DNA of 64,000 nucleotides, taken from NCBI GenBank assembly GCA_022826745.1, contig JAJDUI010000008.1, positions 62,001 to 126,000 on the forward strand, in the 5' to 3' direction. Below the pieces are notes generated by a model. That model made no database searches and was not told the DNA's origin. It saw only the letters and a program-made list of their open reading frames with translations. The translations under genes were made by a program, and so were the position numbers. Position 1 is the stretch's first letter. Each line of letters starts with the position of its first letter. Positions 43,272 to 52,141 of this stretch are shown piece after piece. Source of the stretch: Thermoanaerobaculia bacterium. Lineage in GTDB: Bacteria > Acidobacteriota > Thermoanaerobaculia > Multivoradales > Multivoraceae.

Positions 43272-44417
43272 CGCGCCAAGTGGACCAGAACGACCTCGCG
43301 TGCTGCTGGTGCCGTAGAGCGCTGCGAGGCGTGCCATCGGCGCCTGGGCACCTCGCGCCAGATTCGCCCGGCTTCGGGCAGCGGTGCTTCGATGAAGCCG
43401 GCGGTTCGGAGGGTCTCTAGGTAGAGTCCCAATTGCACGTCGGGATCGGAGAAGCCCACGACTTGGACCAGTGTGGCGCCGCCGCGCATGACTCGACGTA
43501 CGGCCGACATTCTCTCGCCGAGCAACTTGAAGTAGTTGCGGCTTTGTCGGCCTCCCATCGTGTAGTAAGACTCGCCACGCCCGTCGTTGGCCGCTGCGAT
43601 CCAGAAAGGAGCGGGAGTCTCTTTACCGCCGCCCGTTTGCCAGCGATGATAGAGAACGTGGACTCCAGGGTATGGGGGGCTCGTCACGACAAGATCGGCA
43701 CGGCTTCCATTCGCGAATGGTCGGACCGAACCGATGTTGACCGCGTCCGAGGTGACGAGGTGAGACTCGTGAGCGCCAGGGGTCTCCGCTTTCTCCCAGA
43801 GTGACGCCAGGTCCTCCAACATCGTGTGGATGACTGTGTGCAGCCGTTCGCGGAAAGCAACCGCTCGAGCAACTTGTCGGCGTCCATCTATGGCCCACTG
43901 CGCTGCGTTCAAGATAGCCCCGCGGGCGACTCGCTCCACCGTCGGGTCGTCGTCGTTCGGGATGCTGGAGAGAGCGACGCCTATGAGCTTGCGAATGGCT
44001 CGGCGAGCTGGTCCGGTGAGGTTCCGGGCGGTCTCCGGCGACGGCTGATTCGCGTCGCTAATGGCGTCGTGGTAGCGGATGTTCCTGACGGTGTCCTCAG
44101 CCCATGTGTTCAACACCCGTGCCGCGCGCGGCGAGACTCGCGACGTCTTTAGCTTGGCGAGAAGTGGCAAGTTCGCTGATGTCCAGACAAGCCGTACTTC
44201 GACCCATCGCGATCGCTTCGACCGCGGTCGTACCGCCCCCGGAGAACGGATCCAACACCAGCTGTCCCGGTCGGGAGAAGTGGCGGATGGCCGCGTTGGC
44301 AAGCTGAGGCGAGAATCGACCGGGGTAGCGATAGAATTCGTGGGTCAGGCCGGCTACGGGACTTGGATCCAGAGCTGCTCTACGAAGAGCCTCGAACTCA
44401 GTGAAACGAGAAGACAT
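43268..44417 (-). pseudogene. DNA methyltransferase (adenine-N6 or cytosine-N4 type), frameshifted
   Basis: The first 84 codons (ATG 44417 down to 44166) read HEFYRYPGRFSPQLANAAI and LDPFSGGGTTAVEAIAMGR then LDISELA, which are motifs X and I and the SAM acid loop. The next segment, LLAKLKTSRVSP, is in another frame, entered by skipping one base at about 44165. It runs to 43268 with motif IV TSPPYPGVHVLYHRW. Joined, they make a normal protein of about 382 aa (order X-I-IV). The break is not in a homopolymer, so phase variation is unlikely; it is either a real mutation or a sequence error. No target-recognition domain or restriction nuclease is seen nearby. Confidence 0.8.
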
Positions 44418-44482
44418 GACCACTACCGCTCACGAGCGGTCGAGGATGGTGAGTAGCTCGGCGGGTCCAAGGCGGCATGCTT

Positions 44483-45919
44483 TCAACTCGCCTTCGGCAA
44501 CGCCCCCATCACGGCCTTGACCTCGAGAAACTCCTCGAAGCCGAAGTCGCCCCATTCGCGGCCGTTGCCGGACTGCTTGTAGCCGCCGAAGGGCGCACCG
44601 AAGTCGGCGGGGGCGCCGTTGATGTGGACGTTGCCGGCGCGGATGCGGGAGGCGACGCTACGGGCGTGGTCGAGGTCGCCGGACTGGACGTAGCTGGAGA
44701 GGCCGTACGGGGTGTCGTTGGCGATCCGGATCGCTTCTTCTTCGGTCTCGTAAGGGAGGATGGAGAGCACAGGGCCGAAGATCTCCTCCTGGGCGATCGT
44801 CATGTCGTTGCTGACGCCGCCGAAAACGGTGGGGCGGACGTAGTAGCCGCTGTCCATGCCTTCGGGGCGGTCGGTGCCGCCGGTGACGAGCTCGGCGCCC
44901 TCTTCGACGCCCTTGGCGATCAACGCCTGGATCTTGTCGTACTGGACCTTGCTGACGACCGGGCCGATGGCGACGCCTTCCTGTCCCGGAGGGCCGACGG
45001 CGGTCGCTTCGGCGGCCGCCTTGGCGACCTCGAGCGCACGGGCGTGCGACGCCGCCGGCACGAGCATCCGCGTCGGCGCGTTGCAGGACTGGCCGCTGTT
45101 CAGGAAACACTGCCGGGTGCCCGCCTTGACCGCCTTGTCGATGTCCGCGTCCTCGAGGACGATGTTGGGCGACTTGCCGCCGAGCTCCTGGGCGACCCGC
45201 TTGATCGAGTCGGCGGCGGCCTTGGCAACCGCGCGGCCGGCGCGCGTCGAGCCGGTGAAGGACATCATGTCGATGCCCGGGTGACCCGACAGCGCGGCGC
45301 CGACTTCGGGGCCTTCGCCGTTGATCAGGTTGAAGACGCCCGGCGGAACGCCCGCGTCGTGAAGGATCTCGGCGAGGAGGATCGCGTTGAGCGGCGCCAC
45401 CTCGCTCGGCTTGAGCACCATCGTGCAGCCCGCGGCGAGCGCAGGCGCGACCTTGCAGGCGATCTGGTTGATCGGCCAGTTCCACGGCGTGATCAGGCCG
45501 CAGACGCCGACGGGTTCCTTGACGATGTTCGTCGTGCCTCGGGTCTCGACGAAGTCGTAGTCCTTGAGCACGCCGAGGGCGCCCGCGAAGTGGCCGAGGC
45601 CGGAGGGCGCCTGGGCGGCCTTGGCGAGCCAGGCCGGGGCGCCCATCTCCATGGAGATCGTCTCCGCCATCTCGCCGATCCGGGCCTTGTAGCCGGCGAC
45701 GATGCGGCCGAGGAGTTCCACGCGTTCTTCCTGGCTGGTCTGTGAGAAGGACTCGAAGGCGGCCTGCGCCGCCGCGACGGCCTTGTCGACGTCCTCCGCG
45801 CTGCCGAGACTGATCCTGCCGATCGCTTCTTCCGTCGACGGATCGATCACGTCCATCGTCTTCGGGGTCACCGGGTCGACCCACTCACCGTTGATGTAGA
45901 ACTGCAGCGCTTCCTTCAT
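44483..45919 (-). CDS. NAD(P)-dependent aldehyde dehydrogenase
   Basis: The 478-aa ALDH superfamily enzyme has the Rossmann/catalytic set: TPWNWPINQIACKVAPALAAGCTMVLKPSE, SFTGSTRAGRAV, QELGGKSPNIV (general-base glutamate) and NSGQSCNAPTRML with the catalytic cysteine. The C-terminal GGYKQSGNGREWGDFG motif is present. The closest known type oxidises small aliphatic or aromatic aldehydes. The substrate is unknown. It is transcribed toward the methyltransferase and lies 59 bases downstream of hemG on the same strand. Confidence 0.93.
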   Translation of the reverse strand: MKEALQFYINGEWVDPVTPKTMDVIDPSTEEAIGRISLGSAEDVDKAVAAAQAAFESFSQTSQEERVELLGRIVAGYKARIGEMAETISMEMGAPAWLAKAAQAPSGLGHFAGALGVLKDYDFVETRGTTNIVKEPVGVCGLITPWNWPINQIACKVAPALAAGCTMVLKPSEVAPLNAILLAEILHDAGVPPGVFNLINGEGPEVGAALSGHPGIDMMSFTGSTRAGRAVAKAAADSIKRVAQELGGKSPNIVLEDADIDKAVKAGTRQCFLNSGQSCNAPTRMLVPAASHARALEVAKAAAEATAVGPPGQEGVAIGPVVSKVQYDKIQALIAKGVEEGAELVTGGTDRPEGMDSGYYVRPTVFGGVSNDMTIAQEEIFGPVLSILPYETEEEAIRIANDTPYGLSSYVQSGDLDHARSVASRIRAGNVHINGAPADFGAPFGGYKQSGNGREWGDFGFEEFLEVKAVMGALPKAS

Positions 45920-45978
45920 GGGACTCTCTCCGCGTGTGTTGGTTCCTTGGGCCGGTGAGTGTAGCCCGGATGAGGCAG

Positions 45979-47376
45979 CTACGGGAGCAGCAGGCGGGCG
46001 GCCTTTTCCCCGCACTCGGCGCCGACGGCGATCGCCCGGCTCAGGCCGACGCTGTGAAGCGCGTTGCCGGCCAGGTAGAAGCCGTCGATCGTGTCCAGGG
46101 CGGCCTCGATTCGGGCCACTCGCCGCGGGTGGCCAGGGGCGTACTGCGGGATGGCGTGCGGCCAGCGGGCGACGCTCGTGTAGGTGGGATCGGCGTCCAG
46201 GCCCGCGGTCCGGCGAAGTTCCCGGAGAGTCAGGTCGACGAGCTGCGCGTCGCCGAGGTCGGCGGCCTCGGGATCCACGCTGCCGCCGAACATCGAGCGC
46301 GTCAGGAACGTGCCATTCGGGCCGCGGCCCCGGAAGGTAGCGGTCTCGTACTGGCAGCCGAGCATGCGGATGCCTTCGCCGCGGGCGACGAGGAAGCCGT
46401 AGGCCGGCTCGATGTGGGCGGCGGCCGCGGCGTCGAAGGCCGTGTGGACGACGGCCATCGGCGGCGACTCGACCTGCCGGAGCTCGGCCGCGGCCTCTGC
46501 CGAGACGCCGTCGACGAGATCGGCGGCCGAAGGCAGGTCGGCCGCGACGACGACTGCATCTCCAGTGACTTCGCCGCCGGACGAAGCGACCCTGAAGCCG
46601 CTGCCGCGCCGCTCGATCGCGGTGACCCGCCGGTTGCAGCGGACTTCGATTCCCGGCAGGCCTGCGACGGCCTGCGGCAGGGCCTGGATGCCGCGGCGAA
46701 GAGTCCGGTGCCCCGGCGGCGGAACGCCTCGCTTGCGGCCGGCGCGCATCGCCTTGAACAGGGAACCGTAGGCCCGTTCCATCGCGACCAGGCGCGGAAA
46801 CGCGGCCGCCGCCGAGAGCTTCCGCGGGTCGCCGGCGAAGATGCCGAGGACGACGGGCGAGATGAGGCGTGCCGCGGCTTGCCGGCCCATGCGCCTGGCG
46901 GCGAAGTGGTACAGCGACTCGTCTTCGCCGGCGCTGCCATCCGCGTCGCCGTCGTGCCGACTCCGCACCAGGGGTTCCATCGCCAGCCTCGCCAGGCCGA
47001 GCGGTCCCAGCAGGCCGCTCTTCGCGAAAGCCAGTGGGCTGCGTTGCAACTCTCGCAGCCTGCCGCCCCGGTAGATGTAGCGGCGGTTCGCGGCCGGTTC
47101 CGGCGCCAACACCTCGTCCTCGAGGCCGCACGCCTCGACGATCTCCCGCACGACCGGCTGATCGTCGAGGAAGCCCTGCGGGCCGGTCTCGATCAGGAAG
47201 CCGCCGGCCTGCCCGGTCCGCGCCTTGCCGCCGACTTCGCCGTCCGCCTCGAGCACGAGGATCTCGATCTCGCCGCCGGCGCGCTCCGCTTCGACGGACG
47301 CCTTCCAGGCGGCGGCCAGTCCGGAAGGCCCGCCGCCGACGACAACCAGGCGGCGGGCCTCCGGCTGTTCGCTCAA
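45979..47376 (-). CDS. hemG: Oxygen-dependent protoporphyrinogen oxidase (HemY type)
   Basis: The 465-aa FAD enzyme oxidises protoporphyrinogen IX to protoporphyrin IX. The dinucleotide fold is RLVVVGGGPSGLAAAW, followed by VLEADGEVGGKARTGQAGGFLIETGPQGF. The C-terminal FAD segment is TIDGFYLAGNALHSVGLSRAIAVGAECGEKAA. The TTG start overlaps the hemE stop (TTGA), showing coupling. A membrane-associated monotopic enzyme is expected. It is the last heme gene of the cluster. Confidence 0.93.
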   Translation of the reverse strand: MSEQPEARRLVVVGGGPSGLAAAWKASVEAERAGGEIEILVLEADGEVGGKARTGQAGGFLIETGPQGFLDDQPVVREIVEACGLEDEVLAPEPAANRRYIYRGGRLRELQRSPLAFAKSGLLGPLGLARLAMEPLVRSRHDGDADGSAGEDESLYHFAARRMGRQAAARLISPVVLGIFAGDPRKLSAAAAFPRLVAMERAYGSLFKAMRAGRKRGVPPPGHRTLRRGIQALPQAVAGLPGIEVRCNRRVTAIERRGSGFRVASSGGEVTGDAVVVAADLPSAADLVDGVSAEAAAELRQVESPPMAVVHTAFDAAAAAHIEPAYGFLVARGEGIRMLGCQYETATFRGRGPNGTFLTRSMFGGSVDPEAADLGDAQLVDLTLRELRRTAGLDADPTYTSVARWPHAIPQYAPGHPRRVARIEAALDTIDGFYLAGNALHSVGLSRAIAVGAECGEKAARLLLP

Positions 47377-48467
47377 GGGTCCTCCGCCTCGGCGTGGACG
47401 GCCTCGACCAGGGCCTGCACCGCCTGAAGCGGAGTTTCCGGCAGCACGCCGTGTCCCAGGTTCACGATGTGGCCAGGCCGCGGCAAGCTGGCGAGCAGGA
47501 GTCCGGTCTCGCGCCGGACCGCCCGTTCGCCGGCCAAGAGCGCGGCGGGGTCCAGGTTGCCCTGCAGGCAAAGGTCCGGTCGCCGCCGGCGCAGCGCTCC
47601 GAGGTCGGTGCGCCAGTCGACGCCGAGCGCTTCGCAGGGCAGACCTGCGTAGTCGTCCACCAACTGGGGCGCGGCGTGGAGGAAGAGGATGCGGGGGACG
47701 CCGGCGTCGCCGAGCCGCCGCAGCAGCCGATACAGGTGCGGCCGAATCCTCTGCCGCCATTCGGCGCGCGGGAAGAGACCGGCCCAGGAATCGAAGACCT
47801 GTACCGCGTCGGCGCCGGCCCGGTGCTGGCTGAGGAGATAGCGGGCGCAGAGCCGTCCCAGACGGTCGAGCAGGGCGTCGAAAGCCGCCGGCTCCTGGTA
47901 GGCGAACGCCCTCAGCCGTGGGAAGTCGCGCACGCCGCGGCCCTCGACCAGGTAGGCCGCGAGGGTCAACGGAGCGCCCGCGAAGCCGAGGAGCGCGGTC
48001 TCCGGGACGAGATCGGACCGGACGATCCGCTGGGCGGCCGCGACCTCCGGGGCGATCGCGGCCTCGTCGAGGTCGTCGGGATCGGGCAGGGCGGCGACGT
48101 CCCGCGCGCTGCGGATCGGCTCGGCGATCACCGGCCCCGGATCGAAACGGAAGTCGACGCCGAGGGCCGGCATGGGCGACATGATGTCCGCGAACGTGAT
48201 CGCGGCGTCGAAGGGGAAGCGCCGGAGCGGCATCAGGGTGACTTCGGCCGCCAGTTCCGGGTCGCCCGCGAGGCCGGCGAAGCCGTGGCGCTCCTTGAGT
48301 GCCCGGTACTCGGGCAGGATGCGTCCGGCCTGACGCATCATCCACAGCGGCCGCCGCGGGGTGTCCTCGAATCGAAGGGCGCGCAGCAGCAGGGGTTCGG
48401 CCGGCGGGGCGGTGGCGGCGGCCGGGGCGGCAGCAGGCCCGGCCGCGGTCGTCGGCAGGGTGTTCAC
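47373..48467 (-). CDS. hemE: Uroporphyrinogen decarboxylase
   Basis: The 364-aa enzyme turns uroporphyrinogen III into coproporphyrinogen III. Signature: PLWMMRQAGRILPEYR (arginines holding acetate groups), FPFDAAITFADIMSPMPALG, GFAGAPLTLAAYLVEG and GHIVNLGHGVLPETP. The GTG start overlaps the hemA stop (GTGA). A Pro/Ala-rich stretch of about 25 residues precedes the conserved start and is a lineage-specific addition or an over-long start. Confidence 0.94.
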   Translation of the reverse strand: MNTLPTTAAGPAAAPAAATAPPAEPLLLRALRFEDTPRRPLWMMRQAGRILPEYRALKERHGFAGLAGDPELAAEVTLMPLRRFPFDAAITFADIMSPMPALGVDFRFDPGPVIAEPIRSARDVAALPDPDDLDEAAIAPEVAAAQRIVRSDLVPETALLGFAGAPLTLAAYLVEGRGVRDFPRLRAFAYQEPAAFDALLDRLGRLCARYLLSQHRAGADAVQVFDSWAGLFPRAEWRQRIRPHLYRLLRRLGDAGVPRILFLHAAPQLVDDYAGLPCEALGVDWRTDLGALRRRRPDLCLQGNLDPAALLAGERAVRRETGLLLASLPRPGHIVNLGHGVLPETPLQAVQALVEAVHAEAEDP

Positions 48468-49822
48468 TCGCCGGCCGTCCAGCGGGTCGATGGCTCGGAG
48501 CGCCTGTCGGCACGCCGCTGTTCGAGCAGCTCCGGTGCCGCGGCGGCAAGGAAGGCGTCGACGCCGTCCTGACCGATCTCGATCGCCACCGCACGCAGCC
48601 CCACGACCGGCAGGTGGCTCAGACGCTTCGCCATCACGGCCGTCCACTCCCGGAGCGCTTCCCGTTCCGCCTCCGAGAGGCCCGCGAGATCGCTCTGCAG
48701 CAGGCGGTCCAGGTTGGCGCCCAGGGAATCCTGGTACTTGGCGCCGATCGCCCGGATGGCGCCGGCGACGGACCTGGTGGCCATCGCTTCGCGGTAGGCG
48801 TCGAGTTCCTCGTCGATCAGCACGCGGGCCTCGGCGGTGCGCCCGCGCCGGTCGCGGAGGGTCTTCTGGGCTAGTTCATTGATCTGGTCCATGCCGATCC
48901 GTTCCAGACCCGCGACGCGGGCGTCGCCTGGAACGACGTCGGCCGGGATCGCCATGTCGATCACCAGCGGTGAGGCGCCGAGGCTGCTGCGGCCGCCCTC
49001 GGCCAGGAGGGTCAGGCAGCGCCGGTCGACCACCGGCCCTGGGGCGCCGGTCGAGAACAGTGCCGCGGTCACCGGCGGCGGCTCGGACCGGAACCGGTCG
49101 AGGCTCATCGTTTCGACCGTCTTTGCGGATCCGTTCGCCGCGGTCGCGCCGCCCGTTCTTTCGGCAAGGTCGTCGGCCTTCGAGCGGGTGCGGTTGACCA
49201 GGACCAGGGGGATTCCGCGGGAGTGCAGCCGCTCTGTACACGTCTCGGTCATCGCCGCGACGCCGACCAGCGCCACCGGCCCCGGATGCTCCGCGGCGCG
49301 CTCGGTCAGCAGGTCGGCCGCGATCTCCGACAGCGACGTGCGCCCGGCGCCGACCCCGGTCTCCCGGTGTACCCGCTTGCCGGCCCGAAGCGCCGATTCG
49401 ACCACGCGCCGCAACTCCGGATCGACCGTGCCGCTGGCCGTCGCCTCCTCCAGCGCCTCGCGCAACTGGCCGCGGATCTCCCGCTCTCCAGGCTGGGCCG
49501 AGTCGAGGCCGGCCGCTACCAGGTACAGGTGCTCGACCGCGCCTTCCCCTTCCCAGCTCCGGAAGACTCGCCGTGCCGCCCCCGCGCCGGCCACCAGCCG
49601 CAACAGCTCTCGCCGGCACGAGGCCAACGTAGCTCCGGGCTCGGCCGAGAACACGAACGCCACCCGGTTGCAAGTGGCGAGGTAGATCAGCCCCTGAGCG
49701 CCGATCCGCTGCTTCAGCCGCCGCATCTCGGCGGCCCGCCGCTCATCCGGCAACGTGTACTGCGCAATCTCCTCCGCGCTCGCATACCGCCAGGTCACCG
49801 CGACGACGCAACAGTTGTCCAT
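48464..49822 (-). CDS. hemA: Glutamyl-tRNA reductase
   Basis: The 452-aa enzyme starts the C5 route by reducing glutamyl-tRNA to glutamate-1-semialdehyde. The catalytic cysteine is C51 in LATCNRVAFVF. The NADP domain contains GPVALVGVAAMTETC and LVLVNRTRSKADDLAERTGG. The C-terminal dimerisation helix is ALREWTAVMAKRLSHLP. ATG 49822 is preferred to GTG 49840. It is separated from hemH by 296 bases that hold a 177-base inverted-repeat element. Confidence 0.94.
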   Translation of the reverse strand: MDNCCVVAVTWRYASAEEIAQYTLPDERRAAEMRRLKQRIGAQGLIYLATCNRVAFVFSAEPGATLASCRRELLRLVAGAGAARRVFRSWEGEGAVEHLYLVAAGLDSAQPGEREIRGQLREALEEATASGTVDPELRRVVESALRAGKRVHRETGVGAGRTSLSEIAADLLTERAAEHPGPVALVGVAAMTETCTERLHSRGIPLVLVNRTRSKADDLAERTGGATAANGSAKTVETMSLDRFRSEPPPVTAALFSTGAPGPVVDRRCLTLLAEGGRSSLGASPLVIDMAIPADVVPGDARVAGLERIGMDQINELAQKTLRDRRGRTAEARVLIDEELDAYREAMATRSVAGAIRAIGAKYQDSLGANLDRLLQSDLAGLSEAEREALREWTAVMAKRLSHLPVVGLRAVAIEIGQDGVDAFLAAAAPELLEQRRADRRSEPSTRWTAGE

Positions 49823-49854
49823 CGGGCGATTCTGCCTCACGCACCGTTGTGCAG

Positions 49855-49871
49855 TGTCACGGCCCTGTCAC
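49855..49871. promoter_or_regulatory. TGTCAC direct repeats upstream of hemA
   Basis: TGTCAC occurs twice, 11 bases apart (one helical turn), 33 bases upstream of the hemA ATG. It could be a regulator site in the hemA promoter, but there is no supporting evidence beyond position. Confidence 0.25.
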
Positions 49872-49930
49872 ACACTTATCGTCAGGCCCTTCTGGATCCC
49901 CCAAACCGCGGACCTTCGCAGGAAGCCCCA

Positions 49931-50107
49931 GTCCGGGTCGGCGTGCAGGGGGAGGGTCCCAGCGGGCTGGAGGCAAGCGACGGGCGACGCCCTTTCATAG
50001 GCCGATGCCCGACCGGAGCGCCGCCGACCGAAGCGAGCGCAGACCTCCCCTTTAGTCAGAGAGCGCGAGCGGCCGATGGGACCCTCCCCCTGCACGCCGA
50101 CCCGGAC
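49931..50107. mobile_element. 177-base element with 31-base perfect terminal inverted repeats
   Basis: The arms 49931-49961 and 50077-50107 are perfect reverse complements (left arm begins GTCCGGGTCGGCGTGCAGGG). The 115 bases between are GC-rich and contain no gene. Size and form match a non-autonomous MITE. No obvious target duplication is seen. It splits the hem cluster between hemH and hemA. A structured RNA or transcription attenuator is the alternative. Confidence 0.6.
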
Positions 50108-50118
50108 GGCCTACGCGG

Positions 50119-51171
50119 CTAGGCGCCGCGCCACTCGCGGGTGTTGCGGAGGATCAGGTCGGCCAGCGCGTCGAGGTGGTCGGGGCGGTCGTTGAGGCAG
50201 GGGATGTAGCGGAGGCGTTCGCCGCCGGACTCTTCGAAGTAGCCGCGGTTCTCGACGTCGATCTCTTCGAGGGTCTCGATGCAGTCGGCGGAGAAGCCGG
50301 GGCAGGCGACGTCGACGTTCCCGAGGCCGGCCTGCGGCAGCTCGCGCATCGTGGCATCCGTCTTCGGGCCGATCCAGAGTTCGCGGCCGAACTGGGACTG
50401 GAAGGTGCTGGTCACCCGCTCCGCGTCGATGCCTAGTTCCTCCACCAGCAGGCGGGTCGTCTCCAGGCACTGGCACTGGTAGGGATCGCCGTTGTCGATG
50501 TAGCGCTTGGGGACGCCGTGGTAGGAGAGGACGAGCCGGTCGGGCTCGCCGTCGGCCCAGGTCTCGCGGATGCTGGCGGCGAGGGCGCGCAGGAAGCCGG
50601 GGTCGTCGTAGTAGCTGTTGATCGTGCGCAGTTCCGGCACCCAGCGCCAGCGGCGGAGTTGCCGGGCGAGCATGTCGATCGTGGACGCCGTGGTGGCGGC
50701 CGAGTACTGCGGGAAGAGCGGGAAGAACAGGAGGCGCGTGCATCCCCTGTTGCGGAGTTCGGCGAGCGCGCTTCGGATGGAGGGGGTGCCGTATCGCATC
50801 CCGATGGCGACGTGAAAGGTCGGTTCGCCGGGTCCCTGGGTCTCCCGCAACCGTCGTTCGATGCCCTCGACCTGGCGTTTGCCGATCGCGAGGAGCGGTG
50901 AGCCTTCGTCCGTCCAGATCTTCTCGTAGAGCTTCGCGACCCGCTGCGGCCGCGTCGTCAGGACGAACAGGTAGAGGATCGGCAGCCACTTCCAGCGCGG
51001 CACCTCGGCGATGCGCGTGTCGCTCAGGAACTGCCGGAGGTAGCGGCGCAGGGCCTTTGGCGTCGGCGCCGCCGGCGTGCCGACGTTGGCGAGCAGGACG
51101 CCGATCGCGCGGCGGTCGACAGCGGCGTCGACGCTCGGCTCCGGTTCGTAGAGAGATGTGCCGCTGGTCAT
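50119..51171 (-). CDS. hemH: Ferrochelatase
   Basis: The 350-aa enzyme inserts iron in protoporphyrin IX. The catalytic histidine is H218 in LVLSYHGVPKRY, and the second conserved residue is E299 in CPGFSADCIETLEEI. Other family segments are GVLLANVGTPAAP and FPLFPQYSAATTAS. No membrane anchor is visible. It follows hemF by 10 bases. Confidence 0.94.
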   Translation of the reverse strand: MTSGTSLYEPEPSVDAAVDRRAIGVLLANVGTPAAPTPKALRRYLRQFLSDTRIAEVPRWKWLPILYLFVLTTRPQRVAKLYEKIWTDEGSPLLAIGKRQVEGIERRLRETQGPGEPTFHVAIGMRYGTPSIRSALAELRNRGCTRLLFFPLFPQYSAATTASTIDMLARQLRRWRWVPELRTINSYYDDPGFLRALAASIRETWADGEPDRLVLSYHGVPKRYIDNGDPYQCQCLETTRLLVEELGIDAERVTSTFQSQFGRELWIGPKTDATMRELPQAGLGNVDVACPGFSADCIETLEEIDVENRGYFEESGGERLRYIPCLNDRPDHLDALADLILRNTREWRGA

Positions 51172-51181
51172 GCGTTGCCGG

Positions 51182-52141
51182 TCAGATCCAGTCGCGACGG
51201 ACCAGGAAGTCGGAGGCGAGGCGGGCTTCGGGAGTTCCGGGTTCGGGCGTGTAGTCGTAGCGCCAGGCCGCCAGCGGCGGCAGGGAGGCGAGGATCGACT
51301 CGGTGCGCGCTCGTGCCTGGAGTCCGTAGCGCGTGCCGCGGTCGTACACCAGGTTGAACTCCACGTAGCGCCCTCTGCGGTAGAGCTGGAAACTGCGCTC
51401 GCGCTCGCCGTAGGGAAGGTCCCTGCGGCGCTCCAGGATCGGCAGGTAGGCGGGCAGGAAGTGATCGCCGACGCTGCGGGCGAAGGAGAAGCAGCGTTCG
51501 AAGCGGCTGAGTTCGGCCGGTCGTTCGAGCCGGTTCAGATCGTCGAAGAAAAGACCGCCGACGCCGCGCATCTCCTGGCGATGGGGGAGGAAGAAGTAGT
51601 CGTCGCAGGCTGCCTTGTAGCGGCTGTAGAGATCGTCGCCGAACGGCGCGCAGGCCTCGGCCGCCGTCCGGTGCCAGTGGACCGCGTCCTCCTCGAAGCC
51701 GTAGTACGGGGTCAGGTCGAAGCCGCCGCCGAACCACCAGCCTTCTTCCTCCTCGTCGCCGGTTCCTTCCGGTGGATGGGCGATGAAGAAGCGGATGTTC
51801 GCGTGGCTGGTCGGGGCGTAGGGGTTGCGCGGATGGACGATCAGGGAGATCGAGGTCGCCTCGAAGCTCCGGCCCGCGAGTTCCGGCCGGCGCTCCGTTG
51901 CCGCCAGGGGCAGCGAGTCGCCCCGGGAGTGGCTGAAGTTGACCGCCGCCTTTTCGATCACTTTGCCGCCGGTGAGCACCCGCGGCCGGGCGACGCCACG
52001 GCGCTCGCCGCGCAGCTCGCGGGCGTCGAAGGCGCCGCCGTCGACCTCGACCAGGGCGTCGCAGATGCGGTCCTGGAGCTCCCGGAAGTAGGTGGCGACG
52101 GTTTCGGCGCTCGGCTGTCCGGCCGGCGGCTGGGACGTCAC
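51182..52141 (-). CDS. hemF: Oxygen-dependent coproporphyrinogen III oxidase
   Basis: The 319-aa HemF converts coproporphyrinogen III to protoporphyrinogen IX using oxygen. Signature segments are [37 protein letters not shown] and [16 protein letters not shown]. The GTG start overlaps the hemL stop (GTGA). With HemG of the HemY type, both late oxidations depend on oxygen, which fits an aerobic lifestyle. Confidence 0.95.
   Translation of the reverse strand: MTSQPPAGQPSAETVATYFRELQDRICDALVEVDGGAFDARELRGERRGVARPRVLTGGKVIEKAAVNFSHSRGDSLPLAATERRPELAGRSFEATSISLIVHPRNPYAPTSHANIRFFIAHPPEGTGDEEEEGWWFGGGFDLTPYYGFEEDAVHWHRTAAEACAPFGDDLYSRYKAACDDYFFLPHRQEMRGVGGLFFDDLNRLERPAELSRFERCFSFARSVGDHFLPAYLPILERRRDLPYGERERSFQLYRRGRYVEFNLVYDRGTRYGLQARARTESILASLPPLAAWRYDYTPEPGTPEARLASDFLVRRDWI

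Noticed and set aside
44477-45745. A 422-codon plus-strand open frame
   Set aside because: It is antisense to the aldehyde dehydrogenase, with GC-driven composition.
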